A stretch of 64,000 nt of DNA, from assembly GCA_023374025.1 (NCBI GenBank), contig SIJG01000006.1:3483691-3547690 (forward strand), in the 5' to 3' direction. Of the stretch, positions 23,603 through 36,200 are shown in pieces. This DNA is from Heterodera schachtii (lineage: Eukaryota; Nematoda; Chromadorea; Rhabditida; Heteroderidae). How positions within the stretch are numbered: position 1 is the stretch's first letter; each line of letters starts with the position of its first letter. The notes under the pieces were generated by a model that saw only the letters and a list, made by a program, of their open reading frames with translations, was not told the origin of the DNA and made no database searches. The position numbers and the translations under genes were made by a program.

Positions 23603-23935
23603 TTATATATTTATCGAGCAACCCAAAAGCACATTAGTGCTCTTACATGGTGCCAAAAAGAAAACAAACAAATAAATTTGATCAAATAAAAAATACAAAA
23701 TTATACCGTAATAAAAATAAATCAAATGTTAAAAATTCACATTGATTAAAATATAGTGTATATGTGGCACAGAAAATCTCCTACTCTGAACTCATTGCTT
23801 TTAGTAAACACCTGAATTCCTTTTCATCATTAATTTGCACCGCTACCACTAGAAGATTATTAAAGTTTTTTACTATTCTATTGAAAAAATTATTTTGAGT
23901 TTTGGCCGTGTGGCGCTTTACAATTTTTATAAATA
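23603..23935 (-). mobile_element. Diverged 3' end of a CR1/Jockey-like non-LTR retrotransposon
   Basis: This fragment matches the 3' ends at 26246-26600 and 29172-29530 with many changes. On the minus strand it encodes a decayed form of the C-terminal motif NFFNRIAKNWNKLP, followed by a 3' tail with AAGAGCACTAATGTGC and an A/T-rich end. Only the last few hundred bases of the element are present, as expected for a 5'-truncated insertion. Confidence 0.7.
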
Positions 23936-24247
23936 TTTTAAACCAAATTTAATCAAAAATATGTTTTTTCGTTAGTTTTTCGTTTTTTTTTTAATTTTTT
24001 TGACTTTCGCATACCCCTGTCCAATCCTATCAACGTAGTAAAAATTTATTTAAATAATTATTAAGATTAATTAAAAATTGTTTTTATGAAATATAGTTTT
24101 GTTCTAATTTTGAATTTGTGTCTAACATAAGAATATATTTTTAGAAATTTTAATGTATTTATTGAAATTTCTTGAATATTATTGCGATTCTTCTATTTTG
24201 TATTAGAAATTATAATTAATTACTAATTTCTTTAAGCTGCTTCCTTT

Positions 24248-24391
24248 TTATATGAAGACTGAATGGTAAATTAGGTTAGGAAGATATTTACGGGCTTTAC
24301 ATATTTTTTCAGTTGTTGCATTACTGCCGTACTTATATTCTTCAATAGCTTCATAGGTTATAAAATCTTGTCTAGAATTCAATATTTTCAT
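24248..24391 (-). CDS. Small open frame or gene remnant (47 aa)
   Basis: I do not recognise this protein. The minus-strand frame starts MKILNSRQDFITYEAIEEYK and ends PNLIYHSVFI before TAA. Its mixed charged and polar composition is more protein-like than the AT-rich frames around it. The last ten codons recur in the array units at about 26216-26245 and 29142-29171 with a stop in place of the Ser codon, and there the non-LTR element follows directly. It may be the tail of an older gene or element used as the insertion site. Confidence 0.3.
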   Translation of the reverse strand: MKILNSRQDFITYEAIEEYKYGSNATTEKICKARKYLPNLIYHSVFI

Positions 24392-26245
24392 GACATCTGT
24401 TTACCATATTTTTCATTATTTTATTCATATTAATATTTGCTGTCAATTATTTCTCATATAATTTTAGAAAATGTTTATTAATAGATTTATATTTATTTGT
24501 TAAAATTAATTTTTTGCTGTTTGATTGTGACAAGGTTTATTCACATAAATACTTTATTTAAATTAAAACGTGTAAATATTGACAAATTAAACAGTCATAA
24601 ATAATGGAAATTTCGCGCATTTGAAATTTTTTAATGCAGTTACCTTAAAACAAAAATTTTAAAAATCGATTTTAGGGCTACATTTTAAACAATATCTTTT
24701 TGTAAAAAACCGTTGCTTGTTATTTAAATAAAAAATAAATTCATTTTAATAATAATATATAAATGTTCAAGAAATCTATAGGTAAAATGTGTATAAACTC
24801 TAACTGATTTACTAAATGATACTGATACTAATATAATATATGAATAATAACAATTGATTCCAGCATCGCTATTTGGTTGAGAATGTCGATTTTTATCAAA
24901 ATATATTTATATGGTTTATAAATTTATTTATTAATTAATATTCCAGTTCAATTTTGATTCAAACTTTTAACTAAAAATGACTGCATGATTATTTGAAATA
25001 ATAAAAATAAAAATATATTTATTATTCAATTGTATGAATAATTAAAAACTTTATAAATTTTTTAAAAAATAACGCAAGATTAATTAATTTTTAATTAAAA
25101 AACAGGAACTTTAGCCCCTCCTACAAAATAAATCTAAACGACTCTAATCGTGAGAATACAATTATTAGCAAAGTGAAGAAGATAAATTATATACGAAAAA
25201 TTTAAAACCAAAACAAGTGAACTATCTAATTATACCAAACAAATATTTAATTTGCGAATTCAGAAAATTTTTTGTCTAAACATATATTATACAAATAAAA
25301 AACTTATGAATAATTTAAATTACAAATTTTGAATATTAATTGTATAAATTAAAAAAAGTATGATACATCAGAAATTGGTATAGTTAATAATTGATTAAAT
25401 ATGCTCAGCCTACATAATAAACTCAGATAGAAAGCCCAAACTCAATAAATACACTCTAGTCAATAAATATTTATTGATTTGTCAGCATAAAATCTGTAAA
25501 TTAAAATGGTTCTCAAACCAAAAAAAAAATTTAATTTGAGTGAATAATAAAGAAATTAAAGTAATAAAAATATACAATTAAAGACAATAATTAAATAAAC
25601 CATAAGTAAATTCCTTTAATATGTCAAAATAATTAAAATCCATAAAAATAACTTTGAATAGAAAACTCTTTTTTAAATATTGGCTGATATTAACTTATTA
25701 TGAATTTTCTATTGAAGCTATCAAAACGAATAAGTTAATTAATTAATTAGTACAAAATTTTTTAATGCTGCAACTTACTTTATTCATAAATAAATTTGAT
25801 TTTTTAATGATGGTAAATATTATTATTTTATTTTCATCTTGCTGAATATTTTTAATTTTTATTTAATATATATTCAAAATATTGATATCTTGGAGGAGAA
25901 ACAATCTTTTTGACGGTGCTTGCATTTTGTGACCCTTTATTTTTCTAAATACTGATTAGGTATTTGATGGTTTATAAATATTTAAAACAAAAAGATTGTA
26001 TTTTGGTACATTTTATTGTGTACACCTTTTTAATACTACTAATATAAATTCATATTTACAACAAGTATTTAAGGACTTCTTGGTATTGCGTCGGTGATTC
26101 AAAATAGTTTCATACAGGACTTTTTTAAATTTGTTTAAAAACCGATCCTTTTTTATTTATTTATTTTCAAGTTATTTTAAATGTACCTTGTAATATATTT
26201 TGTGTTTTTTGTATTATATGAAGACTCAATGGTAAATTAGGTTAG

Positions 26246-27755
26246 GAATTTATATTTATTGAGCAAACCACAGGCACATTAATGCTCTTATGCGGCGCCT
26301 AAAAAAATACGAATAATAATGTCAAAATAAAAAAAATAAAACAATACGAAAATGTGTGAAATAAAAAATAAATAAATAAATAATGAATAAATGTCAATGT
26401 AAATGTCAGTGATATCCCTTAGAACTCATACCATAGCTTTTAGCAATGCCCTGAATTGATTTGCCTTATCTGCCTGAATTGGAACAATTGGTAATTTATT
26501 CCAATTCTTGGCAATACGGTTAAAAAAGTTATTCTTACTTTTTGCGGTTGTGCGCCGCACTCTCAAAAGTAATGGCCTACGAGTGGATCGATCAGAAAAA
26601 GTAAAAAGTTTACTAGCATCAAGACTCGTAAAACCCTTCATAATTTTAAAAGCGGTAGTTAAGTCAGCAATATTTCTTCGCTTGGCTAATTCTATAAGCT
26701 GACAAATTTCAAGTCTTTCTGAATATGACCGATGTAAAAGTCCGAATTTTTTAAAAGCTTTTCTCGTTAAAAATTTCTGGACTCTTTCTATTCGTTCTAT
26801 ATCTTTTTTTAAGTTAGGGTTCTAAATTTCAACAGCATATTCTAATTGAGGTCGGACGTAAGTCTTATACATTCTTACAATCGTTTTAAGCTCTCTAATC
26901 TTCATTATTCTCAAAATATGATATTCCTTTAAATAAGCACTTGCAATAATTTTCCCATTAAGGAGACACTCTTTTTTTGAATTATTTTTGCCAATATGCA
27001 ATTATTAAGAATAATAATGGACCCAAAACGCTCCCTTGTGGTACCCCTTTATAAGTATTATAGCTTTCAGAGTAATGGTCCTTAATTTTTACCCTAAAAC
27101 TTCTTTGTGACAAGAAGTTACGCAAAAAGACCTTAAATTTTCCCAACTATTCCAGCATTTTTAATTTTTGCAAGTAACAAATCAATAGGAACAGAATCGA
27201 ATGCTTTTGAAAAATCAATACAAATGACATCAACCTCTTTTTGATTTTGTATGGCTTCGTAAAAATCATTTAATGTCTGTAATAGTTGGGTTGTCGTGGA
27301 TCTGTTTTTTAAGAAGCCAAACTGCTCTTTAGAAAAGAAATTATTTTTATTCAAAAATTCATTCAGAGGTCTGTAATTTTCAGGATTAGATTTTTCATCC
27401 TTTTTATATATTGGAACAATTATAAAAGTTCTCCAAATTTTGGGAATTTGACCAGAATCAAGTGTTAGTCTGAATATATCGCTTAATATTACTGCTAGTG
27501 TTTCCGAGCAATTTTTAAGCAAAATATATGGAATATTATCTGGAGACGTGGAATTTCGCCCAGGCAGTTTTCTGAGTAAATTCCATACAATTCCAACATT
27601 AAGTTCTATATCAGAAAGTTTTTCCCTTGTAGAATTATTTTCAGAATAATTAAAAATTGATTGTTTTTAATAAATACCTTTTGGAAGGTTTCTGCTAAAA
27701 GTTTACATTTTTCCTTTTCATCAAAGCAAATATTCCCACTGTTATCGATTATTAA
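26246..27755 (-). mobile_element. Defective CR1/Jockey-like non-LTR retrotransposon, array copy 1
   Basis: The minus strand encodes scattered reverse-transcriptase blocks. 27133-27522 holds IPKIWRTFIIVPIYKK, ENYRPL and the palm motif DFSKAFDSVP. About 27020-27060 holds GVPQGSVLGPLLFL. About 26700-26860 holds KTYVRPQLEY and IERVQKFLTRKAF. 26426-26641 holds the C-terminal NFFNRIAKNWNKLP. Two pieces are missing: the stretch between ENYRPL and FLNKNNFFSKEQFG, and the part after GPLLFLI that should carry the catalytic YADD. Stops also interrupt it. It therefore cannot make an active enzyme. The 3' end reads GGCGCCGCATAAGAGC and then TTTGCTCAATAAATATAAA. No target-site duplication is visible. Confidence 0.85.
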
Positions 27756-29171
27756 ATTTTTTAATGCAGTTACCTTAAAACAAAAATTTTAAAAATCGAT
27801 TTTAGGGCTAAATTTTAAACAAATTATCTTTTTGTAAAAAACCGTTGCTTGTTATTTAAATAAAAAATAAATTCATTTTAATAATAATATATAAATGTTC
27901 AAGAAATCTATAGGTAAAATGTGTATAAATTCTAACTAATTTACTAAATGATACTGATACTAATATAATATATGAATAATAAAAAAGATTCAACATCGCT
28001 ATATGGTGGTTTATCTTGCAGTAAGTATGACGTTTTTCATAAAAATATATTATATGGTTTATAAATTTATTTATTAATTATTTTAATTCGATTTTGCATA
28101 CATTTAAAATGGTGAATCATTTTCATTTATACAACATAAGAAAATTTTAATCAACTTAACATTGAAAATGCGGTAAAATATTAAGAATTAAGGCTAAAAT
28201 CAAATAAATTGATTTAAAATAAAATGCTTATATTTATAAATTCGAAAATTAGAATTAAGGTACAAACTTTATAAATGAATTAATGAAAGGGTGAACCGAG
28301 GCGTCGACTACAAAAGCTAGAAATATTTTTAAATAACAGAACTTCATGTTAAAATTGAGGAGGACTTATTCGTTAGCCACTCCTACAAAATAAATCTAAA
28401 CGACCCTAATCGTGAGAATACAATTATGAGCACAAGTAAAGAAGATAAATTGGATAGGAAAAAAATTTAAAAGTAAAACAAGTGAACTATCTAATAGTTC
28501 CAAACTTAAATAAACCATAAGTAAATTCCTTTAATATGTCAAAATAATTAAAAACCGTAATAACTGAAAAAAAACTCATTTTTAAATATTGGCTGATTGA
28601 TTAACTTATTATGAATTTTCTATTGAAGCTATCAAAACGAATAAGTTAATTAATTAATTAATAGAAAATTTTTAAATGCTGCAATTTACATTATTCATAA
28701 ATAAATTTGATTAAAACATATTTGTTTGTAAATGATGGTAAATATTATAATTTTATTTTCATCTTGCTAAATATTTTTTATTTTGTATTTAATATATATT
28801 CAAAATATTGATATCTTGGAGGAGAAACAATCTTTTTGACGGTGCTTGCATTTTGTGACCCTTTATTTTTCTAAATACTGATTAGGTATTTGATGGTTTA
28901 TAAATATTTAAAACAAAAAGATTGTATTTTGGTACATTTTATTGTGTACACCTTTTTAATACTACTAATATAAATTCATATTTACAACAAGTATTTAAGG
29001 ACTTCTTGGTATTGCGTCGGTGATTCAAAATAGTTTCATACAGGACTTTTTTAAATTTGTTTAAAAACCGATCCTTTTTTATTTATTTATTTTCAAGTTA
29101 TTTTAAATGTACCTTGTAATATATTTTGTGTTTTTTGTATTATATGAAGACTCAATGGTAAATTAGGTTAG

Positions 29172-30681
29172 GAATTTATATTTATTGAGCAAACCACAGG
29201 CACATTAGTGCTCTTATGCGGCGCCTAAAAAAATACGAATAATAATGTCAAAATAAAAAAAATAAAACAATACGAAAATGTGTGAAATAAAAAATAAATA
29301 AATAAATAATGAATAAATGTCAATGTAAATGTCAGTGATATCCCTTAGAACTCATACCATAGCTTTTAGCAATGCCCTGAATTGATTTGCCTTATCTGCC
29401 TGAATTGGAACAATTGGTAATTTATTCCAATTCTTGGCAATACGGTTAAAAAAGTTATTCTTACTTTTTGCGGTTGTGCGCCGCACTCTCAAAAGTAATG
29501 GCCTACGAGTGGATCGATCAGAAAAAGTAAAAAGTTTACTAGCATCAAGACTCGTAAAACCCTTCATAATTTTAAAAGCGGTAGTTAAGTCAGCAATATT
29601 TCTTCGCTTGGCTAATTCTATAAGCTGACAAATTTCAAGTCTTTCTGAATATGACCGATGTAAAAGTCCGAATTTTTTAAAAGCTTTTCTCGTTAAAAAT
29701 TTCTGGACTCTTTCTATTCGTTCTATATCTTTTTTTAAGTTAGGGTTCTAAATTTCAACAGCATATTCTAATTGAGGTCGGACGTAAGTCTTATACATTC
29801 TTACAATCGTTTTAAGCTCTCTAATCTTCATTATTCTCAAAATATGATATTCCTTTAAATAAGCACTTGCAATAATTTTCCCATTAAGGAGACACTCTTT
29901 TTTTGAATTATTTTTGCCAATATGCAATTATTAAGAATAATAATGGACCCAAAACGCTCCCTTGTGGTACCCCTTTATAAGTATTATAGCTTTCAGAGTA
30001 ATGGTCCTTAATTTTTACCCTAAAACTTCTTTGTGACAAGAAGTTACGCAAAAAGACCTTAAATTTTCCCAACTATTCCAGCATTTTTAATTTTTGCAAG
30101 TAACAAATCAATAGGAACAGAATCGAATGCTTTTGAAAAATCAATACAAATGACATCAACCTCTTTTTGATTTTGTATGGCTTCGTAAAAATCATTTAAT
30201 GTCTGTAATAGTTGGGTTGTCGTGGATCTGTTTTTTAAGAAGCCAAACTGCTCTTTAGAAAAGAAATTATTTTTATTCAAAAATTCATTCAGAGGTCTGT
30301 AATTTTCAGGATTAGATTTTTCATCCTTTTTATATATTGGAACAATTATAAAAGTTCTCCAAATTTTGGGAATTTGACCAGAATCAAGTGTTAGTCTGAA
30401 TATATCGCTTAATATTACTGCTAGTGTTTCCGAGCAATTTTTAAGCAAAATATATGGAATATTATCTGGAGACGTGGAATTTCGCCCAGGCAGTTTTCTG
30501 AGTAAATTCCATACAATTCCAACATTAAGTTCTATATCAGAAAGTTTTTCCCTTGTAGAATTATTTTCAGAATAATTAAAAATTGATTGTTTTTAATAAA
30601 TACCTTTTGGAAGGTTTCTGCTAAAAGTTTACATTTTTCCTTTTCATCAAAGCAAATATTCCCACTGTTATCGATTATTAA
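29172..30681 (-). mobile_element. Defective CR1/Jockey-like non-LTR retrotransposon, array copy 2
   Basis: Practically identical to 26246-27755 at an offset of 2926, including both internal deletions and the stops. Sharing these defects shows that it was copied as part of the larger tandem unit and not by a new retrotransposition. Confidence 0.85.
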
Positions 30682-31838
30682 ATTTTTTAATGCAGTTACC
30701 TTAAAACAAAAATTTTAAAAATCGATTTTAGGGCTAAATTTTAAACAAATTATCTTTTTGTAAAAAACCGTTGCTTGTTATTTAAATAAAAAATAAATTC
30801 ATTTTAATAATAATATATAAATGTTCAAGAAATCTATAGGTAAAATGTGTATAAATTCTAACTAATTTACTAAATGATACTGATACTAATATAATATATG
30901 AATAATAAAAAAGATTCAACATCGCTATATGGTGGTTTATCTTGCAGTAAGTATGACGTTTTTCATAAAAATATATTATATGGTTTATAAATTTATTTAT
31001 TAATTATTTTAATTCGATTTTGCATACATTTAAAATGGTGAATCATTTTCATTTATACAACATAAGAAAATTTTAATCAACTTAACATTGAAAATGCGGT
31101 AAAATATTAAGAATTAAGGCTAAAATCAAATAAATTGATTAAAATAAAATGCTTATATTTATAAATTCGAAAATTAGAATTAAGGTACAAACTTTATAAA
31201 TGAATTAATGAAAGGGTGAACCAAGGCGTCGACTACAAAAGCTAGAAATATTTTTAAATAACAGAACTTCATGTTAAAATTGAGGAGGACTTATTCGTTA
31301 GCCCCTCCTACAAAATAAATCTAAACGACCCTAATCGTGAGAATACAATTATGAGCACAAGTAAAGAAGATAAATTGGATACGAAAAAATTTAAAAGTAA
31401 AACAAGTGAACTATCTAATAGTTCCAAACTTAAATAAACCATAAGTAAATTTCCTTTAATATGTCAAAATAATTAAAATCCATAAAAATAACTTTGAATA
31501 GAAAACTCTTTTTTAAATATTGGCTGATTTATTAACTTATTATGAATTTTCTATTGAAGCTATCAAAACGAATAAGTTAAATTCATTAAGCAATTTACAT
31601 TATTCATAAATAAATTTGATTAAAACATATTTGTTTGTAAATGATGGTAAATTTATTATTTTATTTTCATTTTGCTAAATATTTTTTATTTTGTATTTAA
31701 TATATATTCAAAATATTGATATCTTGGAGGAGAAACAATCTTTTTGACGGTGCTTGCATTTTGTGACCCTTTATTTTTCTAAATACTGATTAGATATGGA
31801 TGGTTTATAAATATTTAAAACAAAAGATTGTATTTTGT

Positions 31839-32444
31839 TTATTTGCTCAAAATCTTTGGTTTATACAAGATGTTATTCAATTGTTTTTTGAAAAAAGTTG
31901 TTTAAATTATTTACTTTTAATTTTATTTTAGGTTATGTTAAATACCTTTTAAATATGTGTATCCATGAACCGACTTTAATTTATAAATTCATTTTTATGT
32001 AAATAGTTTATTCGATACAATAAAAAGATTTACTTTTTGACTTTACATTTTGAGCGCTAGAAATTAGTTTATATTCTGTTTCGCTTTATAATATCAATTC
32101 ATTTCGGAAAATTTCCTTTTAAAGTTATTTATATCAAATTTTTATGATGATGTTATTTTTCGAATTCAAAATATAGATGAAATAAGAATTATTCTACAAA
32201 AATAAATTTTTTAAAAAATTCAAAAAAACAGCCAATATTGGCTTATTATTTAGTGATATTTTATTAGTATATTTTCTATGCTTGATTTCTTGAAAATTAT
32301 TCTCAATCTTGCCTTTCTTTTATTTGAGCTCGCAGCTAAATTTAGTATTCTTCTTCATCTTTTCGGTAAAATAATATTTTCCGTAATTTTATTTATTTTT
32401 GTTTTCTTTCTAATGTTACTTTAAAAAATAATAATAATCATTGC
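31839..32444. other. AT-rich DNA between the array and the solo LTR
   Basis: No open frame or repeat that I can support. Confidence 0.5.
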
Positions 32445-32695
32445 TGTTAGAGATAGTGACCAATTGATATTTGTGATCTCTGCCCCTTTGCTTGTCCCTT
32501 CTTCGCTCCCCCATTTCTGTCTATTTAAGGTTGGCTCTCTTCCCACATTGGACTTCCTTCATCATTCACCAATTTATTGTGGCATTAAGCCAATCGATAT
32601 TCGCCGCTCATCCGTCTCTTCATTTTATTATATTTGTTTTTTCAATAAACTTTATTGTTTATATTTGTTTTCGTTCATTGGGTAAGGACACAACA
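32445..32695 (+). mobile_element. Solo-LTR-like unit (251 bp)
   Basis: It starts TGTTAGAGATAG and ends GGACACAACA, giving TGTT...AACA ends. Inside, in the right order, are a TATA-like TATTTAAGG at about 32523 and AATAAA at 32644, and it is GC-richer than its surroundings. ATTGC just before and ATTAG just after could be a decayed 5-bp target duplication. The last ten bases equal those just before the primer-binding site of the LTR element at 59350-59359, which suggests a related family. No internal region is attached. Confidence 0.55.
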
Positions 32696-32954
32696 ATTAG
32701 GTTAGCTTATAGTTTTAAAAAAGCATGAAAATATAATGTTTTACAAATAAAAGCATTATTAATTGCCTAATGTTCACATTGGTTAGATTCTTATAATTTC
32801 TTATGGAGATAGTGTAAAAAAATAAGAATTTTCTTATTAATTCTTTTAAAATAAGAATAGTTATTTTATTTAAAAAATTTGGAGCTTCTTTATGTAATGA
32901 TAAAATAACAGTTAAAACCAATAAAATCTTTTAAAAATGTTAAAAGAGTTAGCT

Positions 32955-33026
32955 ATGAGGAAGGAGGATTGAACCTGAGAACGAATGCACTGAATCCAAG
33001 AGACTAACCACTAAGCCACATGAACA
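32955..33026 (-). tRNA. tRNA-like sequence (pseudo-tRNA or SINE head)
   Basis: The minus strand has a perfect A box, TGGCTTAGTGG (33009-33019), and B box, GGTTCAATCC (32967-32976), spaced as in a real tRNA gene. A D stem (GGCT/AGTC) and a five-pair anticodon stem can be drawn. The acceptor stem does not pair, the T stem is only partly paired, and position 33 is not T in the best fold. A functional tRNA is therefore unlikely; a decayed gene or the head of a tRNA-derived SINE fits better. Confidence 0.4.
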
Positions 33027-33124
33027 CCAAACTTTTCCTTTTTAAAATTAATTAAATCAAAAAAAATTTCCTCCAACTTTGGAAAACAATTTGACTCTGA
33101 CCCCCATTCTTACCAGTGTATTTT

Positions 33125-33268
33125 GGTACCCGGGTACCCGGACCTACCGCGTCGTGTACCGGGTATTGGGTTTTCAAAAAACCGGGCCCGGGTACCGGGC
33201 TCGGGTATTAAAAAACCGGGCGTGCGGGTCGGGTACCCGGTCGGTTACCCGGGCCCGGCCTACCCTAG
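33125..33268. repeat. GC-rich CCGGGT/ACCCGG island
   Basis: About 140 bases made largely of irregular copies of CCGGGT and its complement ACCCGG, with palindromes such as CCCGGGTACCCGG. It is strongly GC-rich inside DNA that is mostly A and T. Short A runs separate the blocks. It overlaps a possible 76-residue frame whose repeats (RVVYRVLG, GTRSVTRARP) only mirror the DNA repeat, so I do not call it a gene. Confidence 0.75.
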
Positions 33269-36200
33269 TTTTTAGCATTAAAATCGCATCCCAAATAATC
33301 AATATTTGAATGAAAAAATTAAATAACAAAACTCCATACTTTTAAATAAATCAAAAGAGTATTGCAATAAATAAAAAAGGAAATTAAAAGTCATTAAATC
33401 TAAAACAGCAACTCATTCGCATTTATTTCTCGACTGAGCTCAATTAGTTGCTCGTGCTTGAATTTACACCAAAGCTAAATAAGCACACTTTTGAATGATT
33501 TATTTAAAACAATCATAATGGAATAAATGGACACTAATTTAAATACATAAAAAGTAACTTTTGTCAAAAAAATAAAATGCATAGAAATGAAAGAGGGGCC
33601 CAATGAAGAGCCAATGGACACAATGCCCCTGCCTGGCCAGAAGTTTAATTAATTCAAAAAGTTTTTGATTAAACGAAAAATTAATTCGTGAATAAAAAGA
33701 AATATGGATAATGCATATAATTATATGAACAAATAAATGCAAGAAAAAAAAAATTAAAAATACGAAATATGTGCAAAAGGTCATAGGTGAAAAAATTTAC
33801 TGATTAAGTTTTTTTGAAGTGAAATATAATTATATTAAAATTTTTATTTTTTCTCATGAATAAACTTTTAATTCAGTTCCGATCGCAATTGGAATACAAT
33901 TCTGATCGACTATTTTTCGTTAAAAATAAAAATATAAATTTTTACAAAAATCTTTGCACAACTAAAAATGAGCATAATAGTAAATTTAACCAATATTCAA
34001 ATAATAAATAACAAAATTGAGAGTTAAACAAATATTTGAATAAAAATGAATCCCTATTTTCATCTGTCAAAGCAAAAAAAGAATCCGTCGACACCAGACA
34101 AACGAGCAAATGGAGTTCATTTTACTAGTTAGTAAATTTTAGAATAAAAATATTATTAAAGCATTTCTTGCATATAATTAAGAAAATTTTCATAATGCTT
34201 ATTTTTGAAAAATGACACATTAAATAATAAATTTAAATAAAAAATAATATTTATCAACAAACAAACGAGTAAATAATAAAATAACTGCTAATTGACCACG
34301 AAAAACGCTCAATCGATATTGGAAAAGTAAAGAATCGCGAAGTAAAAGAACTCATTTGTCATCAAAAATGAATAACGTGAATTATACAAGAAAAAAACAA
34401 ATGTTAATAAACTTTTCAATAAATCTATAATTAAGTATTTTTCTTTAAATATTTATAAATAGTTGGTAAATATTAAATTATCACTTTTTTATCTAATGTT
34501 TCGTCTGCCTGTTAAAGTTTGTTGAAATCAATGTAAGTATTCGAATAATAGCCTCGTTTCGGGTTGGGTTCGTTTAGCTTTTTTTCCATATGTACTTCCA
34601 AATTGTAACCAAATTGTCTAATTGTTGGCCTTGTTATTATATTTCGTTTAACTGCTGGAAAGTTTATTGTTTTTACTATTGATTTTATTCAAATGTTTTT
34701 TTGGGAAAAATTGTTTAAATTATTAATATTTAATTTTATCTTTGAATGTTTTCGATAATGTTGTTTTTTACGTCTTAACATTAATAAAGTTCGCTTTACA
34801 TTGCTTAAACAATAAATTCACTTTTTATGGGAACCATTTTACAGTTTTAAAATATGTGCTCAAGTTGAGCTCCGCGTGAACTCAATTCCTTCGCATCTCA
34901 AATGCACTTTGTTTATTATTATTCACTTGAATTAATAATGCTTGATTCTTTTAAACATTTGTTTATTAAATCATTTAATGTTTGGTCTCATTAGCTATTT
35001 TAGGATAATCTTTTAGATTTTTTATTATTCTATAAAAATCCAAGTATTTATCGCAATAAAATGAAAATTTATTTAGATAAAGTTGATCCAAGTATATAAT
35101 TTAAACAGCAATAAAAAGTGATTACATTGTTATATACTTATTAAGCATTGAAATTGTTTGACTATAAAGAATTTTGCTATTTTTAATATTATTATTTTTG
35201 GTTTATATTTTTGAATTCTTCGAAAAAATATTTAATATAATAACATATTTTTTCTTGCATTCATTTTCGCACTCTATGGAGGAGAGGGTTTCATAAGTAC
35301 ATGATTTAATTTCCGATGTGATTTAAAATTCTGTCTGTAAGAATTATTTTATAATATTATTTTAATTTTTATTTTAGACTTTGACTTTACAAGTAATAAA
35401 ATGGCAGCAGAAATAGAAGTTATTTTTTTGTATTATTTTATTTCCAAATGAATATCTTTTTAGCTCAATTCAAATGTGCTAAGATAAAATATAATATATT
35501 ATTAAACCCTCTTTTGGATGAATGTGGATTTATTTTTTTAATAAATATTAAATTGTTAATCAGGAATTCAATCTTTTTTTAAATAAACGTTAATTATTCT
35601 CTCTGAAAAAATGAACAAACATCAAGTACGACAAGAAGTGCGTTATTAAAATCTGTCAAAAAAATTATTAACCATAAATCACTTAAGAATAAATATTTAA
35701 TTAATTTAAAACTAATATTAATTTAATTTAATTTAATTTTTGATAGATGATATGCAAATTCTGCTTTTTTCAAAAAAATTATTTTCCCCATAATTTTGCC
35801 TCCGGCCATTTATATATTAGGAAGCCATATGTTTCATTAGGCGATTTCGTTGACAATTTTGACATTCCTTCACAATAAGAATATGAAAAGTTTTATTTTT
35901 TGGTTTGAAATTTAAATGTGTAATAATATAAAATTATTACGAGAAACTGTACCAATTTGTTGAATAAGAGTGAAATTTCTGGTTCAAATCAGGCGTATTA
36001 TTCAAAATTATAATTCTTAATATAATTTTTGTTTTTTATCATTGAAAAGAAAATGTTTTTTTATTTAAATAAATCGTCGTAATCAATTCGAACAATTTGT
36101 AAATTCCTGAAAGAAATTTTCAATTTAATTTCTATTTTTATAATTTTACTTATTAATTTTATTTTATTTTTAAATTTTGAATTTAAAAATTTCTAAAAAG

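Larger units (their letters stand above)
24625..31838. repeat. Tandem array of about 2.9-kb units
   Basis: Four units follow each other. 24625-25592 is partial and lacks the retroelement. 25593-28507 and 28508-31431 are full. 31432-31838 is a truncated start. Units share AAATAAACCATAAGTAAATT at their starts and GATATCTTGGAGGAGAAACA further in. The middle parts of the two full units are identical at an offset of 2926, while the unit edges carry small indels. The first unit has about 360 extra bases before the next unit starts. Confidence 0.85.

Noticed and set aside
17022..31838. Repeated blocks that might suggest a CRISPR array or rRNA cluster
   Set aside because: The units are kilobases long, have no short repeat-spacer pattern and contain no rRNA-like sequence.
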